Shown one piece after another: positions 38,789-46,746 of a DNA stretch of 64,000 bases (position 1 is its first letter; each line of letters opens with the position of its first letter). Source of the stretch: an uncultured Clostridia bacterium (GTDB lineage Bacteria > Bacillota > Clostridia > Christensenellales > Borkfalkiaceae); assembly GCA_947631005.1 (NCBI GenBank), contig CANRJR010000001.1, forward strand, positions 1-64,000, written 5' to 3'. The notes below the pieces were generated by a model that saw only the letters and a program-made list of their open reading frames with translations, searched no databases and was not told where the DNA came from. Made by a program: the position numbers and the translations under genes.

Positions 38789-39559
38789 ATGAGCAACGAA
38801 AAAATGACGGCAGAAGAACGAAAGGCACTTATAAGGATTTTGAAGGCATTTTTTGCTATGGATGCAAGCGCGCTGTTCAATGCCTACGCGATCGAAAGTG
38901 TCGCTTTCGGCGATTTGAAGCCGCGGGATGAAATCCCGTTTGATAAGTTCATAGAGGACTTGGGGCTGACCGCTTGGCAAGTTTACAGCGTTCGCAACTG
39001 TATCGGAGGCGTAGCCATTGCGGAAAACGAAACGATCGCGGACAAGGATATCGGCTTCTTTGAGAAAGAGTGTTTTATCTTCCACATGAACGACGTCTTT
39101 GATACTGCGCCTTATAGCAAGCGAAAAGACGATGATGAAAACGGTCTGCGCCCGTTTAACAAGGAGGGGCTGAACGGTTATATCATGCGTCTGTTTCCAC
39201 TCTTTCATAAGATTCTTGCGACCGAAACGGAACATGATTTTTTTGAAATCGCCTCGCCATTTTTAGACCGCGCCGCGCAAACGGCGTGCTATGAAAAAAT
39301 CGCCAAATTTTTGGTGGCGATCATAACGCGGGGATTGCGGCAAGGCAGCTGTGTTGACCGCTACTTGAAAGGCTTGCCGTATTTGCCGTACTATGTGAAA
39401 CGGCTCTTAAAAGTAAAAAACGGTCACTTCCTGCTTGCGAACAGCGACGCGGAGAACCTTGATTTTCGGCTTGCCGTCCTTTCCGCAATCCACTTCATGA
39501 ACGCGGAACACACCCAGCTCTTTGAACTCAAAGCGCGGAAATGGGCGGGAGACAAATAA
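38789..39559 (+). CDS. Protein of unknown function, partner of XRE regulator
   Basis: This 256-residue soluble protein shows no motif I recognise. It appears mainly helical, with aromatic-rich segments (FFEKECFIFHMNDVFD, YLKGLPYLPYYVKRLL) and a C-terminal AEHTQLFELKARKW. An AGGAG site precedes ATG 38789. It is transcribed from a promoter whose -10 box lies within the putative XRE operator. The arrangement (small HTH repressor, divergent larger unknown gene) resembles mobile-element or stress-response modules, but no function can be assigned. Confidence 0.75.
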   Translation: MSNEKMTAEERKALIRILKAFFAMDASALFNAYAIESVAFGDLKPRDEIPFDKFIEDLGLTAWQVYSVRNCIGGVAIAENETIADKDIGFFEKECFIFHMNDVFDTAPYSKRKDDDENGLRPFNKEGLNGYIMRLFPLFHKILATETEHDFFEIASPFLDRAAQTACYEKIAKFLVAIITRGLRQGSCVDRYLKGLPYLPYYVKRLLKVKNGHFLLANSDAENLDFRLAVLSAIHFMNAEHTQLFELKARKWAGDK

Positions 39560-39848
39560 AAAACGATAGAAACGCATTCTACCTTTTCGGATTCGCGCTT
39601 TTCGATCGCACCGATTTCGCTTTCGTTTTCGCGACTGTCCGTTTTTCTGTTGTTTCCGTGCGAAATATGAAATAGTTTTGCGGTATTCCAATTCGTCATT
39701 CAAAGCGGAGGCGTAGCCGCGCAGTCGAAAAATCCCCTTGGTCGTTGATTAGGCTTATGATACAATAAGGGAGATTTCTCGATTCCGCGGGCTTCGCCCG
39801 CTTCACTCGAAATGACATTTTAGAATCTTCGGGGCGAAATGATAGAAG

Positions 39849-40033
39849 TAGGAATGCTTGGCGCGTGGGTTGCAATGGCGCGAACGGACATTCCGATTTG
39901 TCATTCGTGGGGAAACGAACGGGCATTTCAATTTGTCATTCAGAACGAAGTGAGCGAAGCGAACGCAGGGAAGAATCTCCCGCAGTTATATGTCAACAAA
40001 ATACGCGCCCCTGCGCCGAATCGGCGCAGGGGC
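39849..40033. repeat. Dispersed 185-bp intergenic repeat, copy B
   Basis: This is the second copy of the repeat at 35582-35766, same length with only scattered substitutions, ending in the same CCCCTGCGCCGAATCGGCGCAGGGG palindrome. Together with a degenerate block at 39690-39840 it fills the gap between the XRE partner gene and the metallophosphoesterase. Confidence 0.88.
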
Positions 40034-40090
40034 GCGCAGTAAAATTTTCGACAAAATTTAGAAATCGCGCAAAAGACAAATGAGCGTCCG

Positions 40091-40849
40091 TTATACAAAC
40101 TTCGGCGTGAGCGTGAGGAGGGCGAGCTCGGGCGGGTTGTTGATCCGAAGCGCGCACGCGCTGTTTCCGATGCCGCGGCTCACATACATCTGCGTTTTGC
40201 TGTCCGTATAGACGCCCGCCGTATAGCGCGGAAACACCCCCTGTCCGGGCGCGTACAGCCCCATCGGCAACCGCCATTGCCCGCCGTGCGCGTGTCCCGC
40301 CAGCACGAGGGAAGCCCCCGCCGCGCAGTAGGACGCAAAATATTCGGGATGATGGGAGAGCACGACGGAGACCTCTCCCTCCTCAATCAACGTTCCGAGC
40401 TTCTTTCGGGTGAGCGCGAGACGATCTTCGAGCGGCAAATTCCGTTGGGTGAAGTTGGGATCGTCCAGACCTACGATCTTGATCCCCTCCCCCTCCCGCA
40501 AAATATGCGCCGCTTTGTCGCGGAGGAGGATCACCCCTGCCGCCGCCAATTCCCGTTCGAGCGCGGGAAATTCGGGGGTCAGGCTCTCGTGGTTGCCCGT
40601 CACATAATATACGGGCGCGACCGCCGTGAGCGCGCGGATCAACTTGACGGCGCGGTCCATCCCCTGTCGCCGCCGGTCGATGAGGTCGCCCGTCACCGCG
40701 ATCATGTGCGGCGCGCCCGCCTCGACGGCTTGCGCGACCCGCTCCCACCGCTTGTCGTTGTGAAAATCCGAAATGTGGGCGATCCGAAAACCGTCGAACT
40801 GCCGCGGAAGTCCCGCAATGGGTATTTCTACTCGGGTGATCTTCAACAT
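40091..40849 (-). CDS. YaeI-like metallophosphoesterase
   Basis: The 252-residue protein has the calcineurin-like metal motifs: ISDFHN near residue 31, VTGDLIDRR, VTGNHES and GHAHGGQW. The layout matches the YaeI/YkuE-type phosphoesterases that act on lipid or nucleotide phosphates at the membrane face. No signal peptide or TM helix is present. GGGGAGG precedes ATG 40849. Confidence 0.92.
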   Translation of the reverse strand: MLKITRVEIPIAGLPRQFDGFRIAHISDFHNDKRWERVAQAVEAGAPHMIAVTGDLIDRRRQGMDRAVKLIRALTAVAPVYYVTGNHESLTPEFPALERELAAAGVILLRDKAAHILREGEGIKIVGLDDPNFTQRNLPLEDRLALTRKKLGTLIEEGEVSVVLSHHPEYFASYCAAGASLVLAGHAHGGQWRLPMGLYAPGQGVFPRYTAGVYTDSKTQMYVSRGIGNSACALRINNPPELALLTLTPKFV

Positions 40850-41030
40850 AACGCCTCCCCCACTATTCTATGACGGCTTCCCTCGACGCGTTCCTGTTCC
40901 TCTCAATCATCAAGGATTTTCTCTTGACGACGGCGCGCGGATTCATCATCTATATTATACACTATTATACCACCCCGACCCCGCCGTGGCAACCGCTTCC
41001 GCAAAAATTCTCGGAATGTGATAAAAACGC

Positions 41031-41059
41031 TTGCCAACCCGCCCCGCTTTTGCTATAAT
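41031..41059 (+). promoter_or_regulatory. Promoter of tRNA-Pro(CGG)
   Basis: TTGCCA (41031-41036) and TATAAT (41054-41059) are 17 bp apart and end 11 bp before the tRNA. Confidence 0.88.
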
Positions 41060-41070
41060 AGACCATGCGT

Positions 41071-41147
41071 CGAGGAGTAGCGCAGTTTGGTAGCGCGCTT
41101 GGTTCGGGACCAAGAGGTCGTGGGTTCAAATCCCGTCTCCTCGACCA
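41071..41147 (+). tRNA. tRNA-Pro (CGG)
   Basis: Acceptor CGAGGAG/CTCCTCG, D arm GCGC...GCGC with TTTGGTA, anticodon stem CTTGG/CCAAG with loop TTCGGGA (anticodon CGG), T arm GTGGG/CCCGT with loop TTCAAAT, discriminator A and encoded CCA. It reads the proline codon CCG. Confidence 0.96.
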
Positions 41148-41460
41148 TGAAAAACCGCCTAATGTATTTGGCGGTTTTTATTTGCCGAGGTCGTGGTTCT
41201 GCCGTCTCCTCGACCATGCCGTTCTATCTGATTTAGGTAGAACGGTTTTTATTTGCCGAGGTCGTGGTTCTGCCGTCTCCCCGACCATGAAAAGACCGCC
41301 TGTTATGTCGGGCGGTTTTTATTTGCCGAGGTCGTGGTTCTGCCGTCTCCCCGACCATGCCGTTCTATCTGATTTAGGTAGAACGGTTTTTATTTGCCGA
41401 GGTCGTGGTTCTGCCGTCTCCCCGACCATGCCGCACGGATTTTTGAACGGACGGCTTTTT
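41148..41460 (+). repeat. Tandem array of degenerate tRNA-Pro 3' ends with terminators
   Basis: After the tRNA's own hairpin terminator come four direct copies of a tRNA 3' end (GCCGAGGTCGTGGTTCTGCC...) at 41184-41218, 41255-41289, 41325-41359 and 41396-41430, with periods of 71, 70 and 71 bp. Each has the same deletion collapsing the T loop but keeps the acceptor strand and CCA. Each copy is followed by a hairpin; those after copies 1 and 3 are identical (CCGTTCTATCTGATTTAGGTAGAACGG), those after the tRNA and copy 2 are similar CCGCC/GGCGG stems, and each ends TTTTTATTTG. A weaker hairpin ends the array at 41431-41460. Confidence 0.92.
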
Positions 41461-41584
41461 TACGTCCCCCATCTCCTGATGTCACGGGATCGTCGTTCGA
41501 GGTTTCCCGCGATGGGAATGCGGGGCGCAATCGGACGCGCAAAAAATCCGTACAAGAAAAATTTACGAAAGCAAACAAAATTGC

Positions 41585-41612
41585 TTGACACTTCCCGTTT
41601 TTTTTATATAAT
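41585..41612 (+). promoter_or_regulatory. Promoter of tRNA-Pro(AGG)
   Basis: TTGACA (41585-41590) and TATAAT (41607-41612) are 16 bp apart, 15 bp before the tRNA. Confidence 0.88.
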
Positions 41613-41627
41613 TAGATATGCTTTCAA

Positions 41628-41704
41628 TGAGGTGTAGCGCAGTTTGGTAGCGCGCTTGGTTAGGGACCAAGAGGTCGCGTGTTCAAGTCACGTCACCTCA
41701 ACCA
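41628..41704 (+). tRNA. tRNA-Pro (AGG)
   Basis: Acceptor TGAGGTG/CACCTCA, D arm as in the CGG tRNA, anticodon stem CTTGG/CCAAG with loop TTAGGGA (anticodon AGG), T arm GCGTG/CACGT with loop TTCAAGT, discriminator A, encoded CCA. An A34 anticodon for proline is uncommon in bacteria; it would read CCU, and CCC only if deaminated to inosine. Confidence 0.94.
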
Positions 41705-41741
41705 CCAAAATCGCACGGATTTCTGTCCGTGCGATTTTGGT
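41705..41741 (+). terminator. Terminator of tRNA-Pro(AGG)
   Basis: CCAAAATCGCACGGA...TCCGTGCGATTTTGG: a stem of about 15 bp directly after the tRNA CCA, with the T-run inside the 3' arm. Confidence 0.85.
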
Positions 41742-41757
41742 GTTATGCAATTTGATT

Positions 41758-41957
41758 CTCGCGACCTCTTGGTCTATTTTGATAGGACTCCCATAAAAAG
41801 GCGAAGCATTTTTACGGGAAAAGGAGACATCGCCCGCAAAAGGAGCTTTTCGCAAGAAAAGCGTGAAAAGCGGGCTACGGCGACGCGGTCGCGTGTTCAA
41901 GTCTCCCCCTCAACCACGAAGAGCCTAATTGAACGCGTAAGTGTTTGATTGAGGCTC
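41758..41957 (+). repeat. tRNA-Pro(AGG)-associated element
   Basis: An inverted copy of the tRNA anticodon-to-T-stem region (CTCGCGACCTCTTGGTC, 41758-41774) is followed by a core (41784-41884) related to that beside tRNA-Thr: CTCCC, then AAAAAGGCGAAGCATTTTTACGGGAAAAGGAG split over a hairpin, then GCTTTTCGCAAGAAAAGCGT. A direct degenerate tRNA 3' end including CCA (41885-41917) and a second terminator (AAGAGCCT...AGGCTCTT, to 41957) complete the element. Confidence 0.85.
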
Positions 41958-42037
41958 TTTCGTTATATTTTGCGGTGCGCTCGGTAAAGCCAACGTACCC
42001 GCCCGATGTCATTCCTATTTTTTGCTGTGCAATATAC

Positions 42038-42066
42038 TTGAAATAATTCCCCTTTTTTGATATACT
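42038..42066 (+). promoter_or_regulatory. Promoter of the TIR-LRR gene
   Basis: TTGAAA (42038-42043) and TATACT (42061-42066) are 17 bp apart, 20 bp before ATG 42086. Confidence 0.85.
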
Positions 42067-42085
42067 TGATTTCGGGGAGGCGTCC

Positions 42086-43534
42086 ATGAAAGAGCTTACC
42101 GTAGAAGAAAAAATTGCGGCGATCAAAAATACCGCAGGCTATCAAGACGTGAAAAACGCTTGGTTTCCGCCTTATCATGAAAAAAAGTATTATTTTGTAA
42201 GCTATTCGCACAAGGACTATAAATTGGTCTACGAAAGTTTGCACAGACTGCAAAACGGCGAAACGCAGCTCAATTTATGGTACGACCACAGTCTTGTCCC
42301 GGGCAGGGATTGGGAAATCGAAGCCCGCCGTTATATCGGCGACTTCAAATGCAAGGGCGTCATCTTTTTTTTGAGCGAAAATGCGGTGCTTTCGCAGTCC
42401 ATCCATAAAGAGATTGAATTCGTAAAAAACTGCGGGAAATCGTATCTTTCGATCAATCTACCTTGCGAAACGATCGAGGGGCATATCGGCGAATATTTAT
42501 CCGCCGCGCAAATGCTCAAATTATTAAAGCGACAAGGGCGGGAAATTGAAAATTACGACGAAAAAATGGCTGTTTTAAGGGAGACATTTAACGATAAGAT
42601 AACTTTCCTGCCGTTCAATGAAGATATCGACTCGCAGATCGAGAAAATTCTCTCCTTATGGCGCGAGCCTTTATTGGCGTTCCGTTCCGACGTCGCGGTT
42701 TCCGTAAACGATCTTCAAGTGGAAGTTGTGAAAGCGAATGAATTCGAATATTTGAATGAAGATTGGGAATCCGTCGTTGCCGACGAACTCGGTGACTGTG
42801 CATTCGCGAATTGCCGATGGCTGAAAGAAATCGAGCTGCCCGAGCATATCGCACGGATGGGCAATTATGTATTTTGCAATTGCACAAGCCTTGAAAACAT
42901 CGTCATCCCCGAAAAAGTACATTATATCGCCCGCGGAGTGTTTTCGGGTTGCACAAGTCTGAAAAGCGTAACCTTATCCGAAAAAACAACTACGATCGAC
43001 GCCGCGGCGTTTGAGAATTGCAGCAGTCTGAAAAGCATCACCATGCCAAACAGTGTAACTTCGCTGCGCGAATGGGCGTTCCGCGGTTGCAAAAGGCTGG
43101 AACACATCACTCTGTCCGAGAATATCCCTACGATCGCTATGGACGCGTTCTCTTTTTGCCGCAGTCTGAAAGACATTGTGCTACCCGATCGTTTGACCAA
43201 AATCGAGTCGGGCGCGTTCTTTCGTTGCGAAAGCCTTGAAACCGTATCGATCCCCGACGGCGTAACTTCGATCGGCGGAATCGTGTTCTACGGTTGCACA
43301 CGCCTGAAAAGCATAACGATACCTGCGAGCGTCACGTCGATCGGGAAGAAAACGTTCGGACTTTGCAACAGTTTGAAAGACATTTTTTATCGAGGGACAA
43401 AACAGCAATGGAGAGCCCTCGGCACGAACCTGCTGTGGGACGTCATTGCGCATGACGCTCGGGAGAACGTTATTCACGATTGCACGATCCATTGCGCAGA
43501 CGGGGATTGGAAGAAAGACGAGTTGACCGAATAG
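42086..43534 (+). CDS. TIR domain fused to BspA-type leucine-rich repeats
   Basis: The 482-residue protein carries a TIR domain at residues about 33-175: YYFVSYSHKDYKLVYESL, the LWYDHSLVPGRDW loop, GVIFFLSENAVLSQSIHKEIEF with the candidate catalytic glutamate E109. Residues about 230-460 form eight or more LRR_5 repeats (FANCRWLKEIELPEHIARMG, and similar). No signal peptide is present, so it is cytoplasmic. Bacterial TIR domains often cleave NAD to kill or arrest infected cells, and an LRR could act as sensor. It is AT-rich relative to the chromosome and lies directly before a restriction-modification pair, which supports a defence role. That function is inference. Confidence 0.9.
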   Translation: MKELTVEEKIAAIKNTAGYQDVKNAWFPPYHEKKYYFVSYSHKDYKLVYESLHRLQNGETQLNLWYDHSLVPGRDWEIEARRYIGDFKCKGVIFFLSENAVLSQSIHKEIEFVKNCGKSYLSINLPCETIEGHIGEYLSAAQMLKLLKRQGREIENYDEKMAVLRETFNDKITFLPFNEDIDSQIEKILSLWREPLLAFRSDVAVSVNDLQVEVVKANEFEYLNEDWESVVADELGDCAFANCRWLKEIELPEHIARMGNYVFCNCTSLENIVIPEKVHYIARGVFSGCTSLKSVTLSEKTTTIDAAAFENCSSLKSITMPNSVTSLREWAFRGCKRLEHITLSENIPTIAMDAFSFCRSLKDIVLPDRLTKIESGAFFRCESLETVSIPDGVTSIGGIVFYGCTRLKSITIPASVTSIGKKTFGLCNSLKDIFYRGTKQQWRALGTNLLWDVIAHDARENVIHDCTIHCADGDWKKDELTE

Positions 43535-43585
43535 GTGCGTTTATTCCCCCCGAAAAAGATAATTTTTCTTATCGGGTTTTGTCTC

Positions 43586-43614
43586 TTGATTATTTTACAA
43601 TTTTGTGATATAAT
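43586..43614 (+). promoter_or_regulatory. Promoter of the HaeIII-type R-M operon
   Basis: TTGATT (43586-43591) and TATAAT (43609-43614) are 17 bp apart. The predicted start (about 43621) lies after the ORF-track start codon, so translation must begin at 43642. Confidence 0.85.
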
Positions 43615-43641
43615 GTGGCTACAAAAGAGAAAAGGAAATCT

Positions 43642-44646
43642 ATGCAAGTCATAAGTCTATTTAGCGGGTGCGGAGGTCTTGATTTAGGATTTGAACGTGC
43701 TGGATTTGAGATTCCGATTGCCAATGAGTACGACGCTTCCATTTGGGATACTTATTGCCTCAACCACCCATGCACCGATTTAATTAAAAGTGATATCCGC
43801 GTGCTTGACGAGAATATGTTCCCGCGCAACGTGGACGGCATGATAGGCGGTCCTCCTTGTCAGTCATGGTCGGAGGCTGGTTCGTTGCGCGGCATAAACG
43901 ATGCGCGCGGAAGATTATTTTACGAATATATTCGAATTTTAAGAACAATTCGACCTAAATTTTTTCTCGCGGAAAATGTAAGCGGCATGCTTGCACAACG
44001 TCATTCGAGTGCGGTTCAACAAATTATTAACACTTTTCAGAGTTGCGGCTATAACGTAACCCTCTCCTTGGTCAATGCGAAAAATTATGGCGTAGCGCAA
44101 GAACGTCGTCGCGTTTTTTATATTGGTTTTCGTGAGGATCTTAATATACAATTCGCATTTCCGCAAGGCTCTACACAAAACGACGATCTGAAATTGACAT
44201 TGCGAGATGTAATCTGGGACTTACAAGACACGGCCGTCCCCGCAGGACCGCGCAACTATCATAATCCCGACGCGATCAATAACAATGAGTATTTTACAGG
44301 TACATTCTCCCCCATTTTTATGAGCCGCAATCGTGTGAAATCTTGGGACGAGCAAGCGTTTACGGTACAGGCGTCGGGACGACAATGTCAACTTCACCCG
44401 CAAGCCCCGAAAATGGTGTTAATTTCACAAAACAAGCGAGAGTTTGTCAAAGGGCAAGAACACTTATACCGAAGAATGACGATTCGTGAAATTGCAAGAA
44501 TCCAAGGTTTCCCCGATTCCTTCCGATTCCTTTATGAGAATACGGATGACGCCTATAAAATGATAGGGAATGCCGTTCCCGTGAATCTTGCATATGAAGT
44601 TGCAATCGCAATAAAAAATGTTTTATGTACATTGGGAGTAAAGTAA
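43642..44646 (+). CDS. C5-cytosine DNA methyltransferase, HaeIII-like (GGCC)
   Basis: The 334-residue enzyme has all C5-methyltransferase motifs in order: [13 protein letters not shown] (I), [16 protein letters not shown] with catalytic C73 (IV), AENVSG (VI), [11 protein letters not shown] (VIII), and [13 protein letters not shown] (X). From memory it is very close to M.HaeIII along its length, including [25 protein letters not shown] in the target-recognition area. It should methylate the inner cytosine of GGCC. ATG 43642 follows AAAGGAAA. It lies 2 bp before the cognate nuclease gene. Confidence 0.95.
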   Translation: MQVISLFSGCGGLDLGFERAGFEIPIANEYDASIWDTYCLNHPCTDLIKSDIRVLDENMFPRNVDGMIGGPPCQSWSEAGSLRGINDARGRLFYEYIRILRTIRPKFFLAENVSGMLAQRHSSAVQQIINTFQSCGYNVTLSLVNAKNYGVAQERRRVFYIGFREDLNIQFAFPQGSTQNDDLKLTLRDVIWDLQDTAVPAGPRNYHNPDAINNNEYFTGTFSPIFMSRNRVKSWDEQAFTVQASGRQCQLHPQAPKMVLISQNKREFVKGQEHLYRRMTIREIARIQGFPDSFRFLYENTDDAYKMIGNAVPVNLAYEVAIAIKNVLCTLGVK

Positions 44647-44648
44647 AA

Positions 44649-45602
44649 ATGAGCGAACAGAGCAACAATTTGGGACGCGCTTATGAATATATTTGTTTGA
44701 TAACTTTGTCGGAAGAAATCAAACGTTTCCGAGACGTTGATATAGAACAAAACAGCGCATATCACGCTGCGCGTCGCGCTTGGTCTACAATAAGCATAGC
44801 TTCGCAAGAAATTTTGCGGGGTAGCGCAAAAGCCACTGTTGCAACGGTGTTTGACATGGAGCCCACGATCATAGATCAAAATGGCGATGTGCTTTTACTT
44901 CAAATCCAACCAGACCAAAAAGGAAAAGATGGGGATGTCCGCGATATTGTCATTACCCGTAAAGATCTTGAATGGGAAATCGGATTAAGCATTAAGCACA
45001 ATCATTTTGCAGTAAAACACAACCGCCTCGCAAAAAATCTCGATTTTGGTGCAAAGTGGTATGCAATACCATGTTCGAAAAGTTATTGGGAAAGCGTCAC
45101 GCCGATTTTTCAACGTTTGGAGCAAGAACAACAGCTTGCGCATGTTTGGCGTGATTTGAAAGATAAAGATACGAATGTCTATATCCCGTTACTCAATGCC
45201 TTCATGAAAGAAGTCAAAAATAGCAATGCGATTGATCCCGCCGTCCCGAAAAAAATGGTCGAATATCTCCTCGGCGAGTTCGACTTTTACAAAATTATAA
45301 GTATAGATTCAAAGCGGCTTACGCAAATCCAAACCTATAATATGCACGGACAACTCAATCATTCGACGCACAAAATAGCACCTAAAATCTTCGTTCCGCT
45401 CGCGGCTCTTCCGACAAGGATCGTTTCGATGGAGTTTAAGCCGAATAGCACAACTACCGTAGAACTCTATATGGATGGCGGTTGGCAATTCAGTTTTCGG
45501 ATTCACAATGCGTCAACGATAGTTGAGCCGAGTTTGAAATTTGATATTCAAATGATTGGAATGCCAACAGCGATTATTTCCATTGATTGTAAATGGAATT
45601 AA
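44649..45602 (+). CDS. HaeIII-family type II restriction endonuclease
   Basis: The 317-residue protein matches the HaeIII nuclease family in size and in its N-terminal GRAYEYICLITLSEEI, the GDVRDIVITR strand and the EIGLSIKHNHFAVKHNRL segment, which would supply the acidic and lysine residues of the PD-(D/E)xK-type centre. It should cut unmethylated GGCC. It follows the methyltransferase by 2 bp, and its Shine-Dalgarno lies in the end of that gene. The ORF-track start at 44625 is upstream of the preferred ATG. Base composition is AT-rich like its partner, consistent with transfer. Confidence 0.92.
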   Translation: MSEQSNNLGRAYEYICLITLSEEIKRFRDVDIEQNSAYHAARRAWSTISIASQEILRGSAKATVATVFDMEPTIIDQNGDVLLLQIQPDQKGKDGDVRDIVITRKDLEWEIGLSIKHNHFAVKHNRLAKNLDFGAKWYAIPCSKSYWESVTPIFQRLEQEQQLAHVWRDLKDKDTNVYIPLLNAFMKEVKNSNAIDPAVPKKMVEYLLGEFDFYKIISIDSKRLTQIQTYNMHGQLNHSTHKIAPKIFVPLAALPTRIVSMEFKPNSTTTVELYMDGGWQFSFRIHNASTIVEPSLKFDIQMIGMPTAIISIDCKWN

Positions 45603-45674
45603 AAACTTGTAGTCTGTATTCAAATTGGCGATCCCTCTTTTTATTGACGGTTTCGCCTGTGTACAAAATATCCG

Positions 45675-45708
45675 ACATAAGACGCGGGCGGTCGTCCGCG
45701 TCTTATGT
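45675..45708. terminator. Terminator between the R-M operon and the LysR gene
   Basis: ACATAAGACGCGG...CCGCGTCTTATGT, a 13-bp stem followed by TGTATTTC, in the 150-bp gap between convergent genes. Confidence 0.85.
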
Positions 45709-45753
45709 TGTATTTCTTGACGGAATCGGAGAACGAGGCGCGGGGTTGCTCCC

Positions 45754-46638
45754 CTACTTTGCTTGAAGAAAAGCGCGGAGGCGGGATAAAAAGAGCTCGG
45801 CGCATTTCGGGAACACCTGATGTTTTTTCCATGCGATGTCGAGGTGCGAGGTGAGGGCGGGATAGAGCGGCTTGAAACAGAGCGCGCTGTCGCCCGCGGT
45901 ATTGATGATGTGTTCGAGCCCGACGGCGTAGCCGACCCCCTCTTCCACGAGAAGAGACGCGTTGTACAACAAGTCGTATGTGGCGACGATATTCAGCTCT
46001 TCCTGCCGCCTATGAAACCACTCGCCGATCGGGCTCTTCCCGAGCGAATGGCGGGAACGGATGAGCGGGACGCGCCAAAGATCTTCGGGGCAAATGTGCT
46101 CCTTTTCCGCGAGCGGGCTGTCTTTCCGCATGAGGACGCCCCATGTATCGACGAGCGGCAGGCGCAAATATTCGTAATCTCCGAGGTCGGACGGCTCGAT
46201 GAAGATGCCGAAGTCAATGAGCCCCTTGTCGAGCTTTTCGGCGATCGAACGCATATCCCCGCTGTACAAATGAAATTTGACGTCGGGGTGGTCGTGCTGC
46301 ATGTCGCGCGCCGCCCCCGCGATGAGCTTCAACGCATAGCTCTCCCCGCCGCCGATGCGGATGTCGCCGCTCACCCTGCCCGCAGGCGTTTTCAGTTCGC
46401 CCTCCGCCTGACGGTAGAGTTCCAAGATCTCCTCGGCGCGCTGGTACAACAGCCGCCCCGCTTCGGTGAGCGCGATCTTCCTGCTCCCCCGCTCGAACAG
46501 CCTCTGCCCGAGCTCCTCTTCGAGCTGTTGCATCTGGCGGGACAGGCTCGGCTGGGACAAAAACAAACTGTTCGCCGCGCGCGAAATGCTCTGTTCCCGC
46601 GCGACCGCGACGAAATATCGCAAGACCCGTATCTCCAT
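45754..46638 (-). CDS. LysR-family transcriptional regulator
   Basis: The 294-residue protein begins with the LysR winged HTH (RVLRYFVAVAREQSISRAANSLFLSQPSLSRQMQQLEEELGQRLFERG) and continues with a substrate-binding domain. ATG 46638 follows GGAGG; the ORF track adds nine codons. It is divergent from the acetyltransferase-alcohol dehydrogenase-flavodoxin genes and is their likely regulator, as LysR proteins usually control a divergent neighbour. The inducer is unknown. Confidence 0.94.
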   Translation of the reverse strand: MEIRVLRYFVAVAREQSISRAANSLFLSQPSLSRQMQQLEEELGQRLFERGSRKIALTEAGRLLYQRAEEILELYRQAEGELKTPAGRVSGDIRIGGGESYALKLIAGAARDMQHDHPDVKFHLYSGDMRSIAEKLDKGLIDFGIFIEPSDLGDYEYLRLPLVDTWGVLMRKDSPLAEKEHICPEDLWRVPLIRSRHSLGKSPIGEWFHRRQEELNIVATYDLLYNASLLVEEGVGYAVGLEHIINTAGDSALCFKPLYPALTSHLDIAWKKHQVFPKCAELFLSRLRAFLQAK

Positions 46639-46711
46639 CCTTTTCCTCCGCGGACAGCATACCACGGTTTTCCATGCTTGTCAAGCATATCATTCTATAA
46701 AATATAGGTAT

Positions 46712-46740
46712 TTGACATATCTTTACAGCGGGATTATAAT
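46712..46740 (+). promoter_or_regulatory. Promoter of the acetyltransferase gene, apparently leaderless
   Basis: TTGACA (46712-46717) and TATAAT (46735-46740) are 17 bp apart. Only 6 nt separate the -10 box from ATG 46747, so the message would begin at the start codon. Confidence 0.85.
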
Positions 46741-46746
46741 GAAAAT

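Noticed and set aside
41148-41460. CRISPR array
   Set aside because: The repeats are tRNA 3' ends and the 'spacers' are hairpin terminators, two of them identical. There are no cas genes.
41065-41637. 190-codon ORF with internal repeats over the tRNA-Pro array
   Set aside because: The protein repeats only mirror the tRNA 3'-end array; the DNA is a tRNA gene and terminators.
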